64,000 nt of DNA from Facklamia sp. 7083-14-GEN3 (GCF_024742075.1 NZ_JANSGD010000001.1:434001-498000), one strand, 5' to 3'. Shown: positions 28,955 to 39,508, counted from the first letter of the stretch. A program made the numbers and translations. The notes: generated by a model not told the origin, from the letters alone.

Positions 28955-30499
28955 ATGGCACAAGAAGGTTTTACAACAATTGACTTTATTATTTTAGTAA
29001 TCTATCTAGTCGCTGTATTATTTGCTGGATTACTCTTTTCTAAAAAAGATATGATTGGTAAGGAGTTTTTTAAAGGAGATGGCTCAATTCCTTGGTATGT
29101 AACCTCAGTATCTATTTTTGCGACCTTATTAAGTCCGATTTCTTTTATGACTTTAGCAGGTAATTCCTATAATGGAACTTGGTTATTATGGTTTGCTCAA
29201 TTAGGAATGATTATTGCAATTCCTTTTGCCATAAAATTTTTCTTACCTATTTATGCCAGAATGGATATTGATACTGCTTACGATTACTTAGAGCGACGCT
29301 TTAATTCTCGACTTTTGCGAGCAATTGGTGCTATTTTATTCATTATCTATCAAATTGGTCGTATGTCTATTATTATGTATCTGCCATCAGCTGCTTTGGC
29401 AACTTTAACTGGTATTTCAGTTAATTGGCTAATTGTAGTGATGGGTGTGATTGCGATTATTTATTCTTATACTGGTGGGATCAAATCAGTACTATGGACT
29501 GACTTCATTCAAGGATCTGTTTTACTAGTAGGAGTGGCAGTGACACTAGGATTTTTAGTAAGTGATTTAGATGGCGGATTTCAGCCAATCATGGATTTGC
29601 TAGGCAATGACAAGTTTATTGCGCCTAACGAACCTATTTTTGACCCTAATCTATTAAAATCATCTATCTTCTTATTAATAGTTGGAGCTGGTTTTAATAC
29701 ACTTTCATCTTATATCTCAAGTCAAGATATCGTGCAACGGTTTACTACTACTCAAGATATAAAAAAATTAAACAAAATGATGTTTACAAATGGTGTTTTA
29801 TCTATTTTTATTGCTACTATGTTCTATTTAATAGGTACTGGATTATTTGCTTACTATCAATTACAAAATCCTAACGATCCAGGTGCTTTAGTGGCTCAAG
29901 ATCAGGTATTCACTTATTATATAGCCTATCGTTTACCGGTTGGAATTACAGGCGTCCTTTTAGCCGCTATTTTTGCTGCTAGTCAATCTACTTTATCTAC
30001 GGGATTAAACTCTGTAGCAACTTCTTGGACCTTAGATATTCAAGATGTTCTATCTAAAAATTTAGATGATGCTAAACGGACTCAAATCGCCCGTTGGATT
30101 TCTTTGGGAGTAGGAATTTTCTCTATTGTTATTTCAATCGTTCTTGCACATTCCGATATTAAGTCGGCTTATGAATGGTTTAACGGTTTCATGGGACTTG
30201 TTCTAGGAGTATTAGGAGGAGTCTTCATGCTAGGGGTATTTACTAAAAAAGCTAACAAATTTGGAGCTTATGCAGCGCTAATTGTTTCAAGTTTAGTGAT
30301 GATTTTCATTAAATATGGTCTTCCAGCAGAAAAAGTAAGTATTTGGGTTTATTCGCTAATCTCAATTGGAGTTTCTTTAATTGTAGGGTATCTTGTATCG
30401 ATTATGGTTAAAGATGATAAGTCTACAGCTCCGAAATATACCACTGTCTATGATATTCCAGAGATTAAAGAGAATAATGATTGGTTGGTGAGAAATTAA
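28955..30499 (+). CDS. Sodium:solute symporter, probable sialic acid transporter
   Basis: This 514-residue integral membrane protein belongs to the SSS family (PutP/SGLT fold) and has about 13 hydrophobic helices. The N-terminal helix starts near residue 10. SVSIFATLLSPISFMTLAG is the family's sodium-site helix, and YSYTGGIKSVLWTDFIQG and the ASQSTLSTGLNSVATSWTLDI segment are SSS signatures. Its position between nanA and a YhcH-like gene makes Neu5Ac the likely substrate, as for SiaT-type carriers; this is inferred from context. It has AGAGGAG upstream. Its stop overlaps the start of the next gene (TAATG). Confidence 0.85.
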   Translation: MAQEGFTTIDFIILVIYLVAVLFAGLLFSKKDMIGKEFFKGDGSIPWYVTSVSIFATLLSPISFMTLAGNSYNGTWLLWFAQLGMIIAIPFAIKFFLPIYARMDIDTAYDYLERRFNSRLLRAIGAILFIIYQIGRMSIIMYLPSAALATLTGISVNWLIVVMGVIAIIYSYTGGIKSVLWTDFIQGSVLLVGVAVTLGFLVSDLDGGFQPIMDLLGNDKFIAPNEPIFDPNLLKSSIFLLIVGAGFNTLSSYISSQDIVQRFTTTQDIKKLNKMMFTNGVLSIFIATMFYLIGTGLFAYYQLQNPNDPGALVAQDQVFTYYIAYRLPVGITGVLLAAIFAASQSTLSTGLNSVATSWTLDIQDVLSKNLDDAKRTQIARWISLGVGIFSIVISIVLAHSDIKSAYEWFNGFMGLVLGVLGGVFMLGVFTKKANKFGAYAALIVSSLVMIFIKYGLPAEKVSIWVYSLISIGVSLIVGYLVSIMVKDDKSTAPKYTTVYDIPEIKENNDWLVRN

Positions 30500-30942
30500 T
30501 GGAACTATATGATTTGAATCATATTAATCATATTCAGCGTGAAGGAATAATAAGAGTGATAAAATTTTTAAAAGAGAATGGTGATTTAATAAATAGTCAA
30601 CCAGGACCTCATATCATTTCTGATGATTTTTACTATAATATTTTAGAATATGACACCACCACTGATGATCAAAGAGTGTGGGAAAGTCACCGTAGCTATT
30701 TAGATGTTCATGTTCCAATAAAAGGTAAAGAGAGAATTTGGCACAATTTTATTGGAAATGTTCAATTAGGAGAGTATGTTGAAAAAGATGACTGGCAACA
30801 ATCACAAGCTCAACCATTATCTGAATTAATCGTTCAGCCAGGACAAATCTTAGTTTTTGATCGCGAAGATATTCATAAAACGGGCTTAATTGTTGATCAT
30901 GCTGAAAAAATAAAGAAGGCTGTTTTTAAGGTTAAATACTAA
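30499..30942 (+). CDS. YhcH/YjgK/YiaL family protein, probable N-acetylneuraminate anomerase
   Basis: This 147-residue protein is a cupin-like (DUF386) member. RSYLDVHVPIKGKERIWH and the VFDREDIHKTGLI segment with a conserved His are typical. E. coli YhcH (NanQ) has been described as a sialic acid anomerase that speeds supply of the open-chain form to NanA. That role is from family knowledge and fits the operon. An in-frame TTG at 30481 lies inside the transporter gene. The ATG at 30499 shares its A with the upstream stop and is preceded by GGTGAG, implying translational coupling. Confidence 0.85.
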   Translation: MELYDLNHINHIQREGIIRVIKFLKENGDLINSQPGPHIISDDFYYNILEYDTTTDDQRVWESHRSYLDVHVPIKGKERIWHNFIGNVQLGEYVEKDDWQQSQAQPLSELIVQPGQILVFDREDIHKTGLIVDHAEKIKKAVFKVKY

Positions 30943-30957
30943 CGGTTACATTTCAAG

Positions 30958-30992
30958 TAGGGAAAGGGATAAAAGTCTTTTCCCTATTTTTA
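30958..30992 (+). terminator. Terminator after the yhcH-like gene
   Basis: TAGGGAAA (30958-30965) pairs with TTTCCCTA (30979-30986), followed by a T-run. It separates nanE-nanA-transporter-yhcH from the ROK kinase gene. The gap beyond it is AT-rich with no clear promoter. Confidence 0.75.
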
Positions 30993-31103
30993 AATTTATT
31001 CGTAAAGTAATACATAAAGAATTAACTTTTTATTTACTTAAATGAATATTAAAATAAATATATGAGTCCTATCACAGTAAATTATGTATAAGGAAGTGAA
31101 AAA

Positions 31104-32015
31104 GTGCTTATATTAGCGATTGATATCGGCGGTACAACGATTAAAAGTGATGTTTATGATGAGAAAGGTCATTCTTTTGACTATTTCATAGAAGAGAAAA
31201 CGCCCATAGATTCAATAAATAAAACGAACGATATATTGGATTATGTTTTAAAATTAGTGGGTGAGATAATTAGGAATCTAGAAAAATATAATAAGCGTTT
31301 AGAAGGAGTTGCCATTTCTTCCGCAGGGGTGATTGATCCTGATCAAGGCAAGGTAGTCTATGCAGGTTATACGATTCCAGGATATATGGGAACTGATTTT
31401 AAGCAAGCTATTAATCAACAGTTTGATTTACCTTGTATAGTTCTGAATGATGTCAATGCGGCGGCATTTGCTGAATTTTCAATAGGAGATTTTGCACCCA
31501 ATAGTTCTCTAGTTTGTTTGACTATAGGTACGGGTGTAGGTGGGTCTTTAATCGTTAATGGAAAATTATATAATGGAGAAGGGTTTTCTGCCGGTGAAGT
31601 CGGTTACTTACCTGTTAATGGCAAAAGATTTCAAGATGTAGCTTCTACGACAGCTATTCTACAATATTATGAACATATAACTGGGAAAAAAAATACCAAT
31701 GGTAAAATTATCTTTGAAGCTTATATGGCGAATCAACCTGAAGCTATCGAAACAATTGAGTGGTTTACTGATAACTTTTCAGAAGGATTACTGCCAATTA
31801 TCTATTTAATTAATCCTGAATATATAGTTTTGGGAGGCGGCATTATGCATCAACATAAAATATTGCTACCAATTATATCAGATAAACTCACTGCAAAAAT
31901 TGAAAATAAAATTTTTCTACCTAAAGATATCTTGCCTGCAAAGTACGGTAATGAAGCTGGCCGAATGGGAGCACTCTACTATTTTTTAAAAAAAGAAAGA
32001 TTTCTCCGTAGATAA
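31104..32015 (+). CDS. nanK: ROK family sugar kinase, probable ManNAc kinase
   Basis: ROK kinases phosphorylate sugars. Next to nanE and nanA the likely substrate is ManNAc, giving the ManNAc-6-P used by NanE. The 303-residue protein starts with the ATP-binding LAIDIGGTTIKSDVYD and has VLNDVNAAAFAE and LTIGTGVGGSLIVNGKLYNGEGFSAGEVG with the catalytic region. The CxCGxxGC zinc motif that normally follows GEVGY is absent (VNGKRFQDVAST is there), as in some lactic acid bacterial ROK kinases. The start is GTG with AAGGAAGTG upstream. Substrate assignment is contextual. Confidence 0.75.
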   Translation: MLILAIDIGGTTIKSDVYDEKGHSFDYFIEEKTPIDSINKTNDILDYVLKLVGEIIRNLEKYNKRLEGVAISSAGVIDPDQGKVVYAGYTIPGYMGTDFKQAINQQFDLPCIVLNDVNAAAFAEFSIGDFAPNSSLVCLTIGTGVGGSLIVNGKLYNGEGFSAGEVGYLPVNGKRFQDVASTTAILQYYEHITGKKNTNGKIIFEAYMANQPEAIETIEWFTDNFSEGLLPIIYLINPEYIVLGGGIMHQHKILLPIISDKLTAKIENKIFLPKDILPAKYGNEAGRMGALYYFLKKERFLRR

Positions 32016-32032
32016 TTAAAATTATTTTTTAG

Positions 32033-32067
32033 ACTATTCTTAAATCTATTTAAGAATAGTTTTTTTG
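32033..32067 (+). terminator. nanK terminator
   Basis: ACTATTCTTAAA (32033-32044) pairs perfectly with TTTAAGAATAGT (32049-32060) around TCTA, followed by seven T residues. Confidence 0.92.
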
Positions 32068-32078
32068 TTTATAAAATG

Positions 32079-32111
32079 AAACACGAACATTAGAATTAAT
32101 AACCGATTGTT
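32079..32111 (+). promoter_or_regulatory. Two PurBox-like sites upstream of purE
   Basis: AAACACGAACATT (32079-32091) and ATAACCGATTGTT (32099-32111) match 11 and 10 of 13 positions of the lactococcal PurBox AWWWCCGAACWWT, in direct orientation with their CG cores 20 bases apart. The first is about 76 bases before the predicted start, the position from which PurR activates in Lactococcus. Binding is inferred. Confidence 0.4.
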
Positions 32112-32145
32112 TGTTTGAATCGAGGTTTATTAAGCAAATTTAATG

Positions 32146-32154
32146 TGCTACTAT
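32146..32154 (+). promoter_or_regulatory. pur operon promoter (extended -10)
   Basis: TGC-TACTAT at 32146-32154 with a weak TTTATT -35 at 32126-32131, 20 bases upstream of purE. A poor -35 is expected for a promoter that needs an activator. Confidence 0.55.
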
Positions 32155-32174
32155 GCTTTTGAGGAGGCGATGGA

Positions 32175-32660
32175 ATGGTATCAGTGGGAGTCATTATGGG
32201 GTCTAAATCAGACTGGCCTACAATGAAATTAGCCACAGAAATGCTAACTGAATTTGGTATCGAGTTTGAAAAGAAAGTTGTGTCAGCTCATCGTATGCCT
32301 GATGAGATGTTTACTTATGCTAAGGAAGCTCAAAAGCGTGGCCTGCAAGTTATTATTGCAGGTGCAGGGGGAGCTGCTCATTTACCAGGAATGGTCGCAA
32401 GTCAGACCACTTTGCCGGTTATCGGCGTGCCTATTAAGAGCTCTACTCTAAATGGATTAGATTCATTGTTGTCAATCGTTCAAATGCCAGGTGGTGTTCC
32501 GGTGGCAACTACGGCTATTGGTAAAGCAGGAGCAAAAAACGCTAGCCTTTTAGCTATCCGAATTTTAAGTCTTCAAGACGCTTCTTTAGTTCAGAAATTA
32601 GAGATATATCACCAGCAAATGCGTCAAATGTCCATAGAAAGTGGGCAAGAACTTGAATAA
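32175..32660 (+). CDS. purE: N5-carboxyaminoimidazole ribonucleotide mutase
   Basis: PurE moves the carboxyl group of N5-CAIR to give CAIR. The 161-residue class I enzyme has [11 protein letters not shown] at the N-terminus, the SAHRMPDEM substrate loop with the catalytic His, [14 protein letters not shown] and the [27 protein letters not shown] segment. GAGGAGG at 32161-32167 is seven bases before ATG. It heads a ten-gene purine operon and overlaps purK by up to 20 bases. Confidence 0.97.
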   Translation: MVSVGVIMGSKSDWPTMKLATEMLTEFGIEFEKKVVSAHRMPDEMFTYAKEAQKRGLQVIIAGAGGAAHLPGMVASQTTLPVIGVPIKSSTLNGLDSLLSIVQMPGGVPVATTAIGKAGAKNASLLAIRILSLQDASLVQKLEIYHQQMRQMSIESGQELE

Positions 32661-33783
32661 TTATATTAAACCTGGGTCTACTATCGGCATTATCGGCGGA
32701 GGACAATTGGGTAAAATGTTGGCCCAATCTGCTAAGCGAATGGGTTATCGCGTAGGAATTTTTGATCCTGGACAAAATTGTTCAGCCTCTCAAGTGGCTG
32801 ACTTTCACTGTCAAGCAGCTTTCGATGATCAAAAACGTTTGGCTGAATTCGCCCATCAAGTCGATGTATTAACTTTTGAATTTGAGAATATTTCTTTAGA
32901 GTCGCTTAATAAAATTGTAGAAGAGGGAGCTTATCTTCCTCAAGGGTCTGAAATTTTAAGACTTACCCAAGATCGTTTAACAGAAAAAGAATTTTTAAGA
33001 AGTAGCGGTGTACCCGTTGCTGATTACTATCCGGTTAATAGTTATGAAGAGCTTAAGCAAGGTCTTGAACAACTAAATTATCCAGCTGTCTTAAAGACAA
33101 GACGCTTTGGCTATGATGGTAAAGGACAAATCATGATAAAGAGCGAAAGAGATATTGAAGAAGCCAAACAGCTTATTGACTCAGCTCCTTGTATATTAGA
33201 AGCTTTTGTTCCTTTCAATATGGAGTTATCACATATGGTTGTAAGGAATAAACAAGGTCAAACTAGTATTTTTCCTTTGTCTGAAAATATTCACTATAAT
33301 CATATTCTTCATCAGTCGATTGTTCCTGCCCGTGTTTCTGAAACAGTGGCCAATCAAGCTTTTAAAGTAGCAGAAACTATTGCTTATAAATTGAACTTAG
33401 TTGGAATTGTTGGCATAGAAATGTTTCTTGCCGACGATAAAATTCTAGTGAATGAATTAGCACCTCGACCGCATAATTCAGGTCACTATACCATTGAAGC
33501 CTGTCAGTATTCACAATTTGATTTACATATTCGTTCAATTTGTGGTATGACGCTTCCACAAAATAAACTTTTATCTCCTGTTGTAATGACAAATATTTTA
33601 GGACAAGATCAAGAGATGGTGATCGAACAATGGCCGAATCATCCCGATTGGCACCTGCATCTTTATGGCAAGGGTGAAGCACGTCAAGATCGTAAGATGG
33701 GACACATTACTCAACTTGATTCAAATCCTGAGAGTATTTTAAAAACATTAAAAAAGATTGACAATTGGTCTTATAAATCATAA
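32641..33783 (+). CDS. purK: N5-carboxyaminoimidazole ribonucleotide synthase
   Basis: PurK uses ATP and bicarbonate to carboxylate AIR. The 380-residue ATP-grasp protein has [21 protein letters not shown] at the N-terminus, [12 protein letters not shown] (ATP lid) and [18 protein letters not shown] (metal ligands). The start is uncertain: GTG at 32641 and TTG at 32653 both lie within the end of purE and neither has a strong ribosome-binding site, consistent with translational coupling. In many Firmicutes purB and purC come next; here purS follows after 27 bases. Confidence 0.95.
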   Translation: MGKNLNNYIKPGSTIGIIGGGQLGKMLAQSAKRMGYRVGIFDPGQNCSASQVADFHCQAAFDDQKRLAEFAHQVDVLTFEFENISLESLNKIVEEGAYLPQGSEILRLTQDRLTEKEFLRSSGVPVADYYPVNSYEELKQGLEQLNYPAVLKTRRFGYDGKGQIMIKSERDIEEAKQLIDSAPCILEAFVPFNMELSHMVVRNKQGQTSIFPLSENIHYNHILHQSIVPARVSETVANQAFKVAETIAYKLNLVGIVGIEMFLADDKILVNELAPRPHNSGHYTIEACQYSQFDLHIRSICGMTLPQNKLLSPVVMTNILGQDQEMVIEQWPNHPDWHLHLYGKGEARQDRKMGHITQLDSNPESILKTLKKIDNWSYKS

Positions 33784-33810
33784 AAATCTAAAAATTAAGG
33801 AGCTGTTCTT

Positions 33811-34059
33811 ATGTATAAAGTAGAGGTATTCGTAACTTATAAGGAATCAATTTTAGACCCACAAGGTGAAGCCATTAAAGGTTCTGTTCATCGTATGGGT
33901 GTTGACCAGGTTAAAGAAATTCGTCAAGGAAAATACTTTGAATTAAAGATTGAAAAAGGACAAGAAGAAGTAGAGACTTTAGTTGAAAAAATATGCGATA
34001 AAATTTTAGCTAATCCAGTAATGGAATCTTACCGTTACACAATTACGGAGGTGGAATAG
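33811..34059 (+). CDS. purS: Phosphoribosylformylglycinamidine synthase subunit PurS
   Basis: PurS is the small bridging subunit of the FGAM synthase complex, linking PurQ to PurL. The 82-residue protein has the family pattern: [22 protein letters not shown] at the N-terminus, then [26 protein letters not shown] precedes the ATG. It is followed by purQ after one base, and the three subunit genes are adjacent as in Bacillus. Confidence 0.96.
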   Translation: MYKVEVFVTYKESILDPQGEAIKGSVHRMGVDQVKEIRQGKYFELKIEKGQEEVETLVEKICDKILANPVMESYRYTITEVE

Positions 34060-34060
34060 G

Positions 34061-34747
34061 ATGAAGTTTGCGGTCATTCGATTCCCAGGCTCTAACTGTG
34101 ATTTAGATGCTTTTCACGCTATCAAAGATGTGATGGGGCAAGAAGTAGAATATGTTAGTCATAAGGCTGATTCCTTAGAAGGTTTTGATGCAGTCCTAGT
34201 GCCTGGCGGATTCTCATTTGGTGATTATTTACGCTGTGGTGCGATTGCTTCGCATTCTAATGTCATGCAAGCTGTAAAAGAGTTTGCTAATGAAGGTAAA
34301 TTGGTCATTGGTATCTGTAATGGTTTTCAAATTTTAACAGAAGCAGGACTTCTTCCTGGAGCTTTAATTCGTAACACTTCTTTAAAATTTGTTTCTAAAA
34401 AACAGCCTCTAGAGGTTGTTAATGCTGGTTCTGCCTTTACAAATGCCTATGAAGAAGGACAGATTATTACTGTTCCCATCGCTCATGGTGAGGGAAATTA
34501 TGTAGTATCAGAAGATGAACTGAAATCATTAGAAGAAAACAACCAAATTCTTTTCCGTTATGCAGGAGAAAACCCGAATGGGTCGATTGCAAATATTGCT
34601 GGAATTTCTAATAAAGAAGGTAATGTGATGGCTATGATGCCTCATCCAGAACGAGCTGTTGAAGAAATAATTAATGGTACAGATGGTATTGGTGTCTTCC
34701 AATCAATGATTAATCACTATCAAACAAAGGCGGTGCAACATGGCTAA
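34061..34747 (+). CDS. purQ: FGAM synthase, glutaminase subunit PurQ
   Basis: PurQ hydrolyses glutamine and channels ammonia to PurL. The 228-residue class I glutamine amidotransferase has RFPGSNCD at the N-terminus, [14 protein letters not shown] (oxyanion strand), the nucleophile Cys86 in [13 protein letters not shown], and the His-Glu pair in [20 protein letters not shown] in the end of purS serves the ATG. It overlaps purL by eight bases. Confidence 0.97.
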   Translation: MKFAVIRFPGSNCDLDAFHAIKDVMGQEVEYVSHKADSLEGFDAVLVPGGFSFGDYLRCGAIASHSNVMQAVKEFANEGKLVIGICNGFQILTEAGLLPGALIRNTSLKFVSKKQPLEVVNAGSAFTNAYEEGQIITVPIAHGEGNYVVSEDELKSLEENNQILFRYAGENPNGSIANIAGISNKEGNVMAMMPHPERAVEEIINGTDGIGVFQSMINHYQTKAVQHG

Positions 34748-36965
34748 ATTAAAGGAACTTTCTCCTCAAGAAGTAGAAGCAACTAAAATTTACCGTGATT
34801 GGGGATTAAAAGATGAAGAATATTTGCATATCAAAGAAGATATTTTAGGTCGTCAACCCAATTTCACAGAAACTGGACTTTATGCAGTAATGTGGTCAGA
34901 ACACTGTTCTTATAAAAACTCAAAGCAAGTTCTTAAAAAATTTCCTACTGAAGGGCCACAAGTTCTTCAAGGACCTGGGGAAGGGGCAGGAATTGTTGAT
35001 ATTGGTGATCAACAAGCTGTAGTCTTTAAAGCTGAAAGTCACAACCATCCTTCTGCCATTGAGCCATATGAAGGAGCAGCAACTGGTGTCGGGGGAATCT
35101 TAAGAGATATATTCTCCATGGGAGCCCGTCCAATCGCATCATTGAACTCCTTGCGTTTTGGTGAATTAGATAATGACCGTATGCGCTATCTATTTGAGGA
35201 AGTGGTAGCGGGTATTGCTGGTTATGGAAATTCCATTGGTATTCCAACAGTCGGCGGGGAAATAGCGTTTGATGACTGTTATAAGGGAAATCCTTTAGTA
35301 AATGCTATGTCTGTAGGTTTAATTGACCATGCAGATATGCAAGTAGGTCAAGCCCAAGGTGTTGGAAACTCTATCGTCTATGTAGGAGCAAAGACTGGTC
35401 GTGATGGTATTCACGGAGCAACTTTTGCTTCAGTAGAATTTGATGATGAAGTCGAGTCTGAACGCTCAGCTATTCAAGTAGGGGATCCATTCATGGAAAA
35501 ACTATTGATGGAAGCCTGTCTAGAAGTTATCTACAACCATAAAGAAGCCTTAGTCGGTATCCAAGATATGGGTGCGGCTGGTTTAGTATCATCGTCTTCA
35601 GAGATGGCTGAAAAAGCTGGTACAGGTGTAACTTTAAATCTTGACCTAGTTCCTCAAAGAGAAACCGGTATGATTCCTTATGAAATGATGCTTTCTGAAT
35701 CGCAAGAACGGATGCTTTTATGTGTTAAACGCGGTATGGAAGAAGAAATTATCAATGTCTTTAAAGAATATGATTTAGATGCCGTGGTGATTGGTGAAGT
35801 TACTGGAGATGGTCAATACCGCTTGATGCATCAAGGAAAAGAAGTCGCCAGCTTACCTGTTAATTCTCTAGGAGATGGCCCCGTTTATAACAATCAAGGA
35901 GAAGTTCCACAACGTATTCGTGAATGGGCAGATCAAGGACAATTCCAACCACAAATTGATAATGCGACGCAGACATTAAAAGATATCTTGCAACAACCAA
36001 CTGTTGCTTCTAAAAAAGTAGCTTACGATACTTTCGATTCACAAGTTCGAACTTCTACTTTAGTTTGGCCAGGATCAGATGCTGCAGTGGTTAGAATTCG
36101 CGGCACTAAAAAAGCAATTGCTATGACTGCTGATTATAATTCCCGTTATATCTATCTCAATCCAGAAATTGGTGGTCAAATGGCTGTGGCTGAAGCAGCT
36201 AGAAATATCGTAGCTTCAGGTGGGAAACCTTTAGCGATTACTGACTGCTTAAACTTCGGAAGCCCGGAAAAACCAGAAGTCTTTTATGAATTAGATAAAT
36301 CAGCTGATGGCATTTCAGCAGCTTGTCTTCAATTAGATACACCAGTTATTTCAGGTAACGTATCTTTATATAATGAAACAAATGGTCAAGCGATTTATCC
36401 TTCTCCAATGATTGGAATGGTAGGATTAATAAAAGACATTGAACAAGTTACTACTCAATTCTTTAAAGCAGCTGGAGACTCGATTTATATGATTGGTCAA
36501 ACTAATGATGCCTTTAATGGATCTGAATTACAAAAAATGATGCTTGGTAAGATTGAAGGTCCACTATTTGACTACGATTTAGCGGCTGAAAAATCTAACC
36601 AAGAAGCTGTTGCTGCTGCAATTCAAAAAGGATATCTTGCTTCAGCTCATGATCTTTCTGAAGGTGGATTAGCCGTTGCTTTAGCGGAGTCAGCATTTAA
36701 TACTGACTTAGGTCTAGAAGTAAAAGTAGACCTACCAGCTAGTCATTTATTTGCAGAGAATGGTTCACGCTTTATTGTTTCTGTAAAAGCTGATCAAAAA
36801 GCAGCTTTCGAAGCGGAATTTCAAGATCAATTCACTTTAATCGGTCAGGTAACAGATAAAGATCACATCCAAATTCAAGCCAAAGACCAATTTATTGATG
36901 CCAAACGCTCAGACTTGCAACAACTATGGGAGGAAGCTATACCATGTCTTTTAAAAGGGAAGTAA
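34740..36965 (+). CDS. purL: FGAM synthase, large subunit PurL
   Basis: PurL is the ATP-dependent synthetase that makes formylglycinamidine ribonucleotide. The 741-residue small-type PurL has [12 protein letters not shown] near residue 55, [21 protein letters not shown] (ATP and Mg site), [18 protein letters not shown] in the first half and [15 protein letters not shown] in the second half, reflecting the internal duplication of AIRS-like domains. It overlaps purQ upstream and purF downstream, which indicates tight co-translation. Confidence 0.97.
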   Translation: MAKLKELSPQEVEATKIYRDWGLKDEEYLHIKEDILGRQPNFTETGLYAVMWSEHCSYKNSKQVLKKFPTEGPQVLQGPGEGAGIVDIGDQQAVVFKAESHNHPSAIEPYEGAATGVGGILRDIFSMGARPIASLNSLRFGELDNDRMRYLFEEVVAGIAGYGNSIGIPTVGGEIAFDDCYKGNPLVNAMSVGLIDHADMQVGQAQGVGNSIVYVGAKTGRDGIHGATFASVEFDDEVESERSAIQVGDPFMEKLLMEACLEVIYNHKEALVGIQDMGAAGLVSSSSEMAEKAGTGVTLNLDLVPQRETGMIPYEMMLSESQERMLLCVKRGMEEEIINVFKEYDLDAVVIGEVTGDGQYRLMHQGKEVASLPVNSLGDGPVYNNQGEVPQRIREWADQGQFQPQIDNATQTLKDILQQPTVASKKVAYDTFDSQVRTSTLVWPGSDAAVVRIRGTKKAIAMTADYNSRYIYLNPEIGGQMAVAEAARNIVASGGKPLAITDCLNFGSPEKPEVFYELDKSADGISAACLQLDTPVISGNVSLYNETNGQAIYPSPMIGMVGLIKDIEQVTTQFFKAAGDSIYMIGQTNDAFNGSELQKMMLGKIEGPLFDYDLAAEKSNQEAVAAAIQKGYLASAHDLSEGGLAVALAESAFNTDLGLEVKVDLPASHLFAENGSRFIVSVKADQKAAFEAEFQDQFTLIGQVTDKDHIQIQAKDQFIDAKRSDLQQLWEEAIPCLLKGK

Positions 36966-38434
36966 TCCAAGGGCAAGAAGTGGTTTCTACTGAAATCACG
37001 GATGACATATTTGATTTGCCTTATGAAGAATGTGGTCTAATTGGTTTATGGAATCAAAAAGATGCCGCATTTGATGCCTACTATGGTCTACATGCCCTTC
37101 AACATCGTGGTCAGGAGGGGGCGGGAATTGCCGCCCTTGATGACGGTGAAATGCTTGCTCATCGCGACTTTGGTTTAGTTAATCAAATTTTTAATCGTCG
37201 TCAAAAATTAGAAGAATTACCAGGGAAGGCAGCGTTAGGGCATGTTCGTTATGCCACGGCAGGTCTTAATGATATTAATAATATTCAGCCCTTTGTCTTT
37301 CATTTCAATGATGGACCGATCGCTATGGCTCATAATGGAAACTTAGTAAATGCTCATACTCTAAAAGTGGAACTTGAGCAAAAAGGTTCTATTTTTAATA
37401 CCACTTCTGATAGTGAAGTAATCATGCATTTGATTCGTCGTTCACAAAAAGAAACGTTTATTGAAAAATTAAAAGAGTCTTTAAAGCAAGTTGTAGGTGG
37501 ATTTACTTATTTATTCCTTACTGAAGAAGAATTAATAGGCGTATGTGATCCGAATGGATTTAGACCATTGATTGTAGGAAGAATGCCTAATGGTGGTTAT
37601 GTCATGGCTTCTGAGTCTTGTGCTTTAGATCAGATAGGAGCTGCTTATCTATTTGATGTGGAGCCAGGACAAGTCGTTTCTATTAATAATGAAGGTATTC
37701 AAAAGGAATACTATACTGAGAATCGTCAACAAGCTATTTGTTCGATGGAATTCATCTACTTTGCTCGACCTGATTCGAATATTCATGGTATTAATGTGCA
37801 TACAGCCCGTAAGAATTCAGGAAAGAAACTTGCCCAAGAACAAGCAGTTGAAGCAGATATCGTGATTGGTGTTCCAAACTCATCACTCTCAGCAGCATCA
37901 GGTTATGCAGAAGAAGCAGGTATTCCATATGAAATGGGACTTATTAAAAACCAATATATTGCACGGACATTTATCCAACCTACTCAAGAATTGAGAGAGC
38001 GGGGCGTAAGGATGAAGCTTTCAGCAGTTCGCAAGGTTGTCGAAGGTAAACGTATTGTGATGGTAGATGATTCCATTGTTCGAGGAACTACTTCTAAAAG
38101 AATTGTCGGCTTGTTAAAAGCCGCAGGTGCTAAAGAAGTTCATGTGCGTATTGCGTCACCAGCCTTAAAACATCCTTGTTTTTATGGTATTGATATTTCA
38201 AATACACGCGATCTAATTGCAGCCAACCATACAGTGAAAGAAATTGAAACGATTATAGGGGCTGATTCCTTAGCTTATCTAAGTGAAGAAGGTTTAATCT
38301 CAGCTATTGATCTTCAATCAGATGCTCCTTATAAAGGTTTATGTATGGCTTATTTCAATGGTGATTATCCGACAGCTCTGCATGATTTTGAACAAGAATA
38401 TCTTGCAGAATTAGAACGTATTGTTGAAGAATAA
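36944..38434 (+). CDS. purF: Amidophosphoribosyltransferase
   Basis: PurF makes phosphoribosylamine from PRPP and glutamine, the first committed step of purine synthesis. The protein has 496 residues from the ATG at 36944, which GGGAGG at 36928-36933 serves; ATG at 36926 lies deeper in purL. The Ntn nucleophile would be Cys30 after EE, implying a 29-residue propeptide, longer than the 11 in Bacillus. The PRPP loop is [14 protein letters not shown]. Of the four Fe-S cluster cysteines known in Bacillus PurF, three appear present ([22 protein letters not shown]), but the last position is Tyr. Confidence 0.95.
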   Translation: MSFKREVIQGQEVVSTEITDDIFDLPYEECGLIGLWNQKDAAFDAYYGLHALQHRGQEGAGIAALDDGEMLAHRDFGLVNQIFNRRQKLEELPGKAALGHVRYATAGLNDINNIQPFVFHFNDGPIAMAHNGNLVNAHTLKVELEQKGSIFNTTSDSEVIMHLIRRSQKETFIEKLKESLKQVVGGFTYLFLTEEELIGVCDPNGFRPLIVGRMPNGGYVMASESCALDQIGAAYLFDVEPGQVVSINNEGIQKEYYTENRQQAICSMEFIYFARPDSNIHGINVHTARKNSGKKLAQEQAVEADIVIGVPNSSLSAASGYAEEAGIPYEMGLIKNQYIARTFIQPTQELRERGVRMKLSAVRKVVEGKRIVMVDDSIVRGTTSKRIVGLLKAAGAKEVHVRIASPALKHPCFYGIDISNTRDLIAANHTVKEIETIIGADSLAYLSEEGLISAIDLQSDAPYKGLCMAYFNGDYPTALHDFEQEYLAELERIVEE

Positions 38435-38452
38435 TGATTAGGAGGAAATAAG

Positions 38453-39493
38453 TTGACGAAGGAAAATGCTTATAGTCGTGCTGGAGTTGACGTGCACGCT
38501 GGATATGAAGCCGTTAAAAGAATGAAAAAGCATGTTGAAAGAACCATGCGTCCAGAAGTGTTGACAAATTTAGGTGGGTTTGGTGGAGCTTTTGATCTTT
38601 CAAAATTTTCTTATCAAGAACCAGTATTAGTAAGTGGAACGGATGGAGTAGGTACGAAGTTAATGCTTGCTATTCAAGCTGAAAAATACGATACAATCGG
38701 TATCGATTGTGTAGCCATGTGCGTGAATGATGTAGTGGCTCAAGGTGCAGAACCTTTATTTTTCCTTGATTACATTGCTGTGGGTAAAAATGATCCTCAA
38801 GTAGTCGAGCAAATTGTAGCAGGGGTTGCTGAAGGTTGCGTTCAAGCAGGAGCCGCTTTAGTGGGTGGAGAAACAGCTGAAATGCCTGGTATGTATGATG
38901 AAAAGGATTTTGATGTAGCAGGATTTACGGTCGGTATAGCTGAAAAATATCAACTAATTACGGGTGATAAAGTCAAAGCAGGTGATATTTTAATTGGACT
39001 AGCCTCATCAGGTATTCATTCCAATGGATTCTCCTTAGTACGTGATATCTTCTTTAATCAACATGATTATCAATTATCGGACCCTATTTTAGAAGGTGCG
39101 AATCAAACCTTAGCTGAGGCTTTGCTGGTTCCAACTAAAATCTATGTCAAAACTGTAATGCCACTGGTTAAAAACGGTCTAATTAACGGAATTGCACACA
39201 TTACTGGTGGAGGATTTGTTGAAAACTTACCACGAATGATGAAAAACGATTTAGCTTGTGAGATTAATTTAGGTTCCTGGCCTGTTTTACCAATCTTTAA
39301 TCAAATGCAAGCATTAGGTAAAATTGAATCCTTAGAAATGTATGAAATCTTTAACATGGGAATTGGCATGGTCCTAGCAGTAGATGCTGAAAAAGTAGTG
39401 GAAGTAAAACAATATTTAGACAAGATTGGTGAATCTGCTTATGAAATTGGTCAAGTGGTTGAGAGAAAGGATAAGGAAGTTATTTTCAACTAA
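38453..39493 (+). CDS. purM: Phosphoribosylformylglycinamidine cyclo-ligase
   Basis: PurM closes FGAM to AIR with ATP. The 346-residue protein has [19 protein letters not shown] at the N-terminus, [13 protein letters not shown] (ATP site), [29 protein letters not shown] and [13 protein letters not shown], all AIRS hallmarks. The start is TTG with AGGAGG eight bases upstream, and 18 bases separate it from purF. Confidence 0.97.
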   Translation: MTKENAYSRAGVDVHAGYEAVKRMKKHVERTMRPEVLTNLGGFGGAFDLSKFSYQEPVLVSGTDGVGTKLMLAIQAEKYDTIGIDCVAMCVNDVVAQGAEPLFFLDYIAVGKNDPQVVEQIVAGVAEGCVQAGAALVGGETAEMPGMYDEKDFDVAGFTVGIAEKYQLITGDKVKAGDILIGLASSGIHSNGFSLVRDIFFNQHDYQLSDPILEGANQTLAEALLVPTKIYVKTVMPLVKNGLINGIAHITGGGFVENLPRMMKNDLACEINLGSWPVLPIFNQMQALGKIESLEMYEIFNMGIGMVLAVDAEKVVEVKQYLDKIGESAYEIGQVVERKDKEVIFN

Positions 39494-39508
39494 TAAGGAG
39501 GGGAAAGG

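Noticed and set aside
27200-32015. The sialic acid cluster as a novel system
   Set aside because: Each gene fits a known role in Neu5Ac use (epimerase, lyase, SSS transporter, anomerase, ROK kinase). Only its regulation and the split kinase gene are worth noting.
32068-32174. Purine riboswitch upstream of purE
   Set aside because: The region between the nanK terminator and purE is only 107 bases and lacks the conserved aptamer core. The predicted transcript leader is almost absent.
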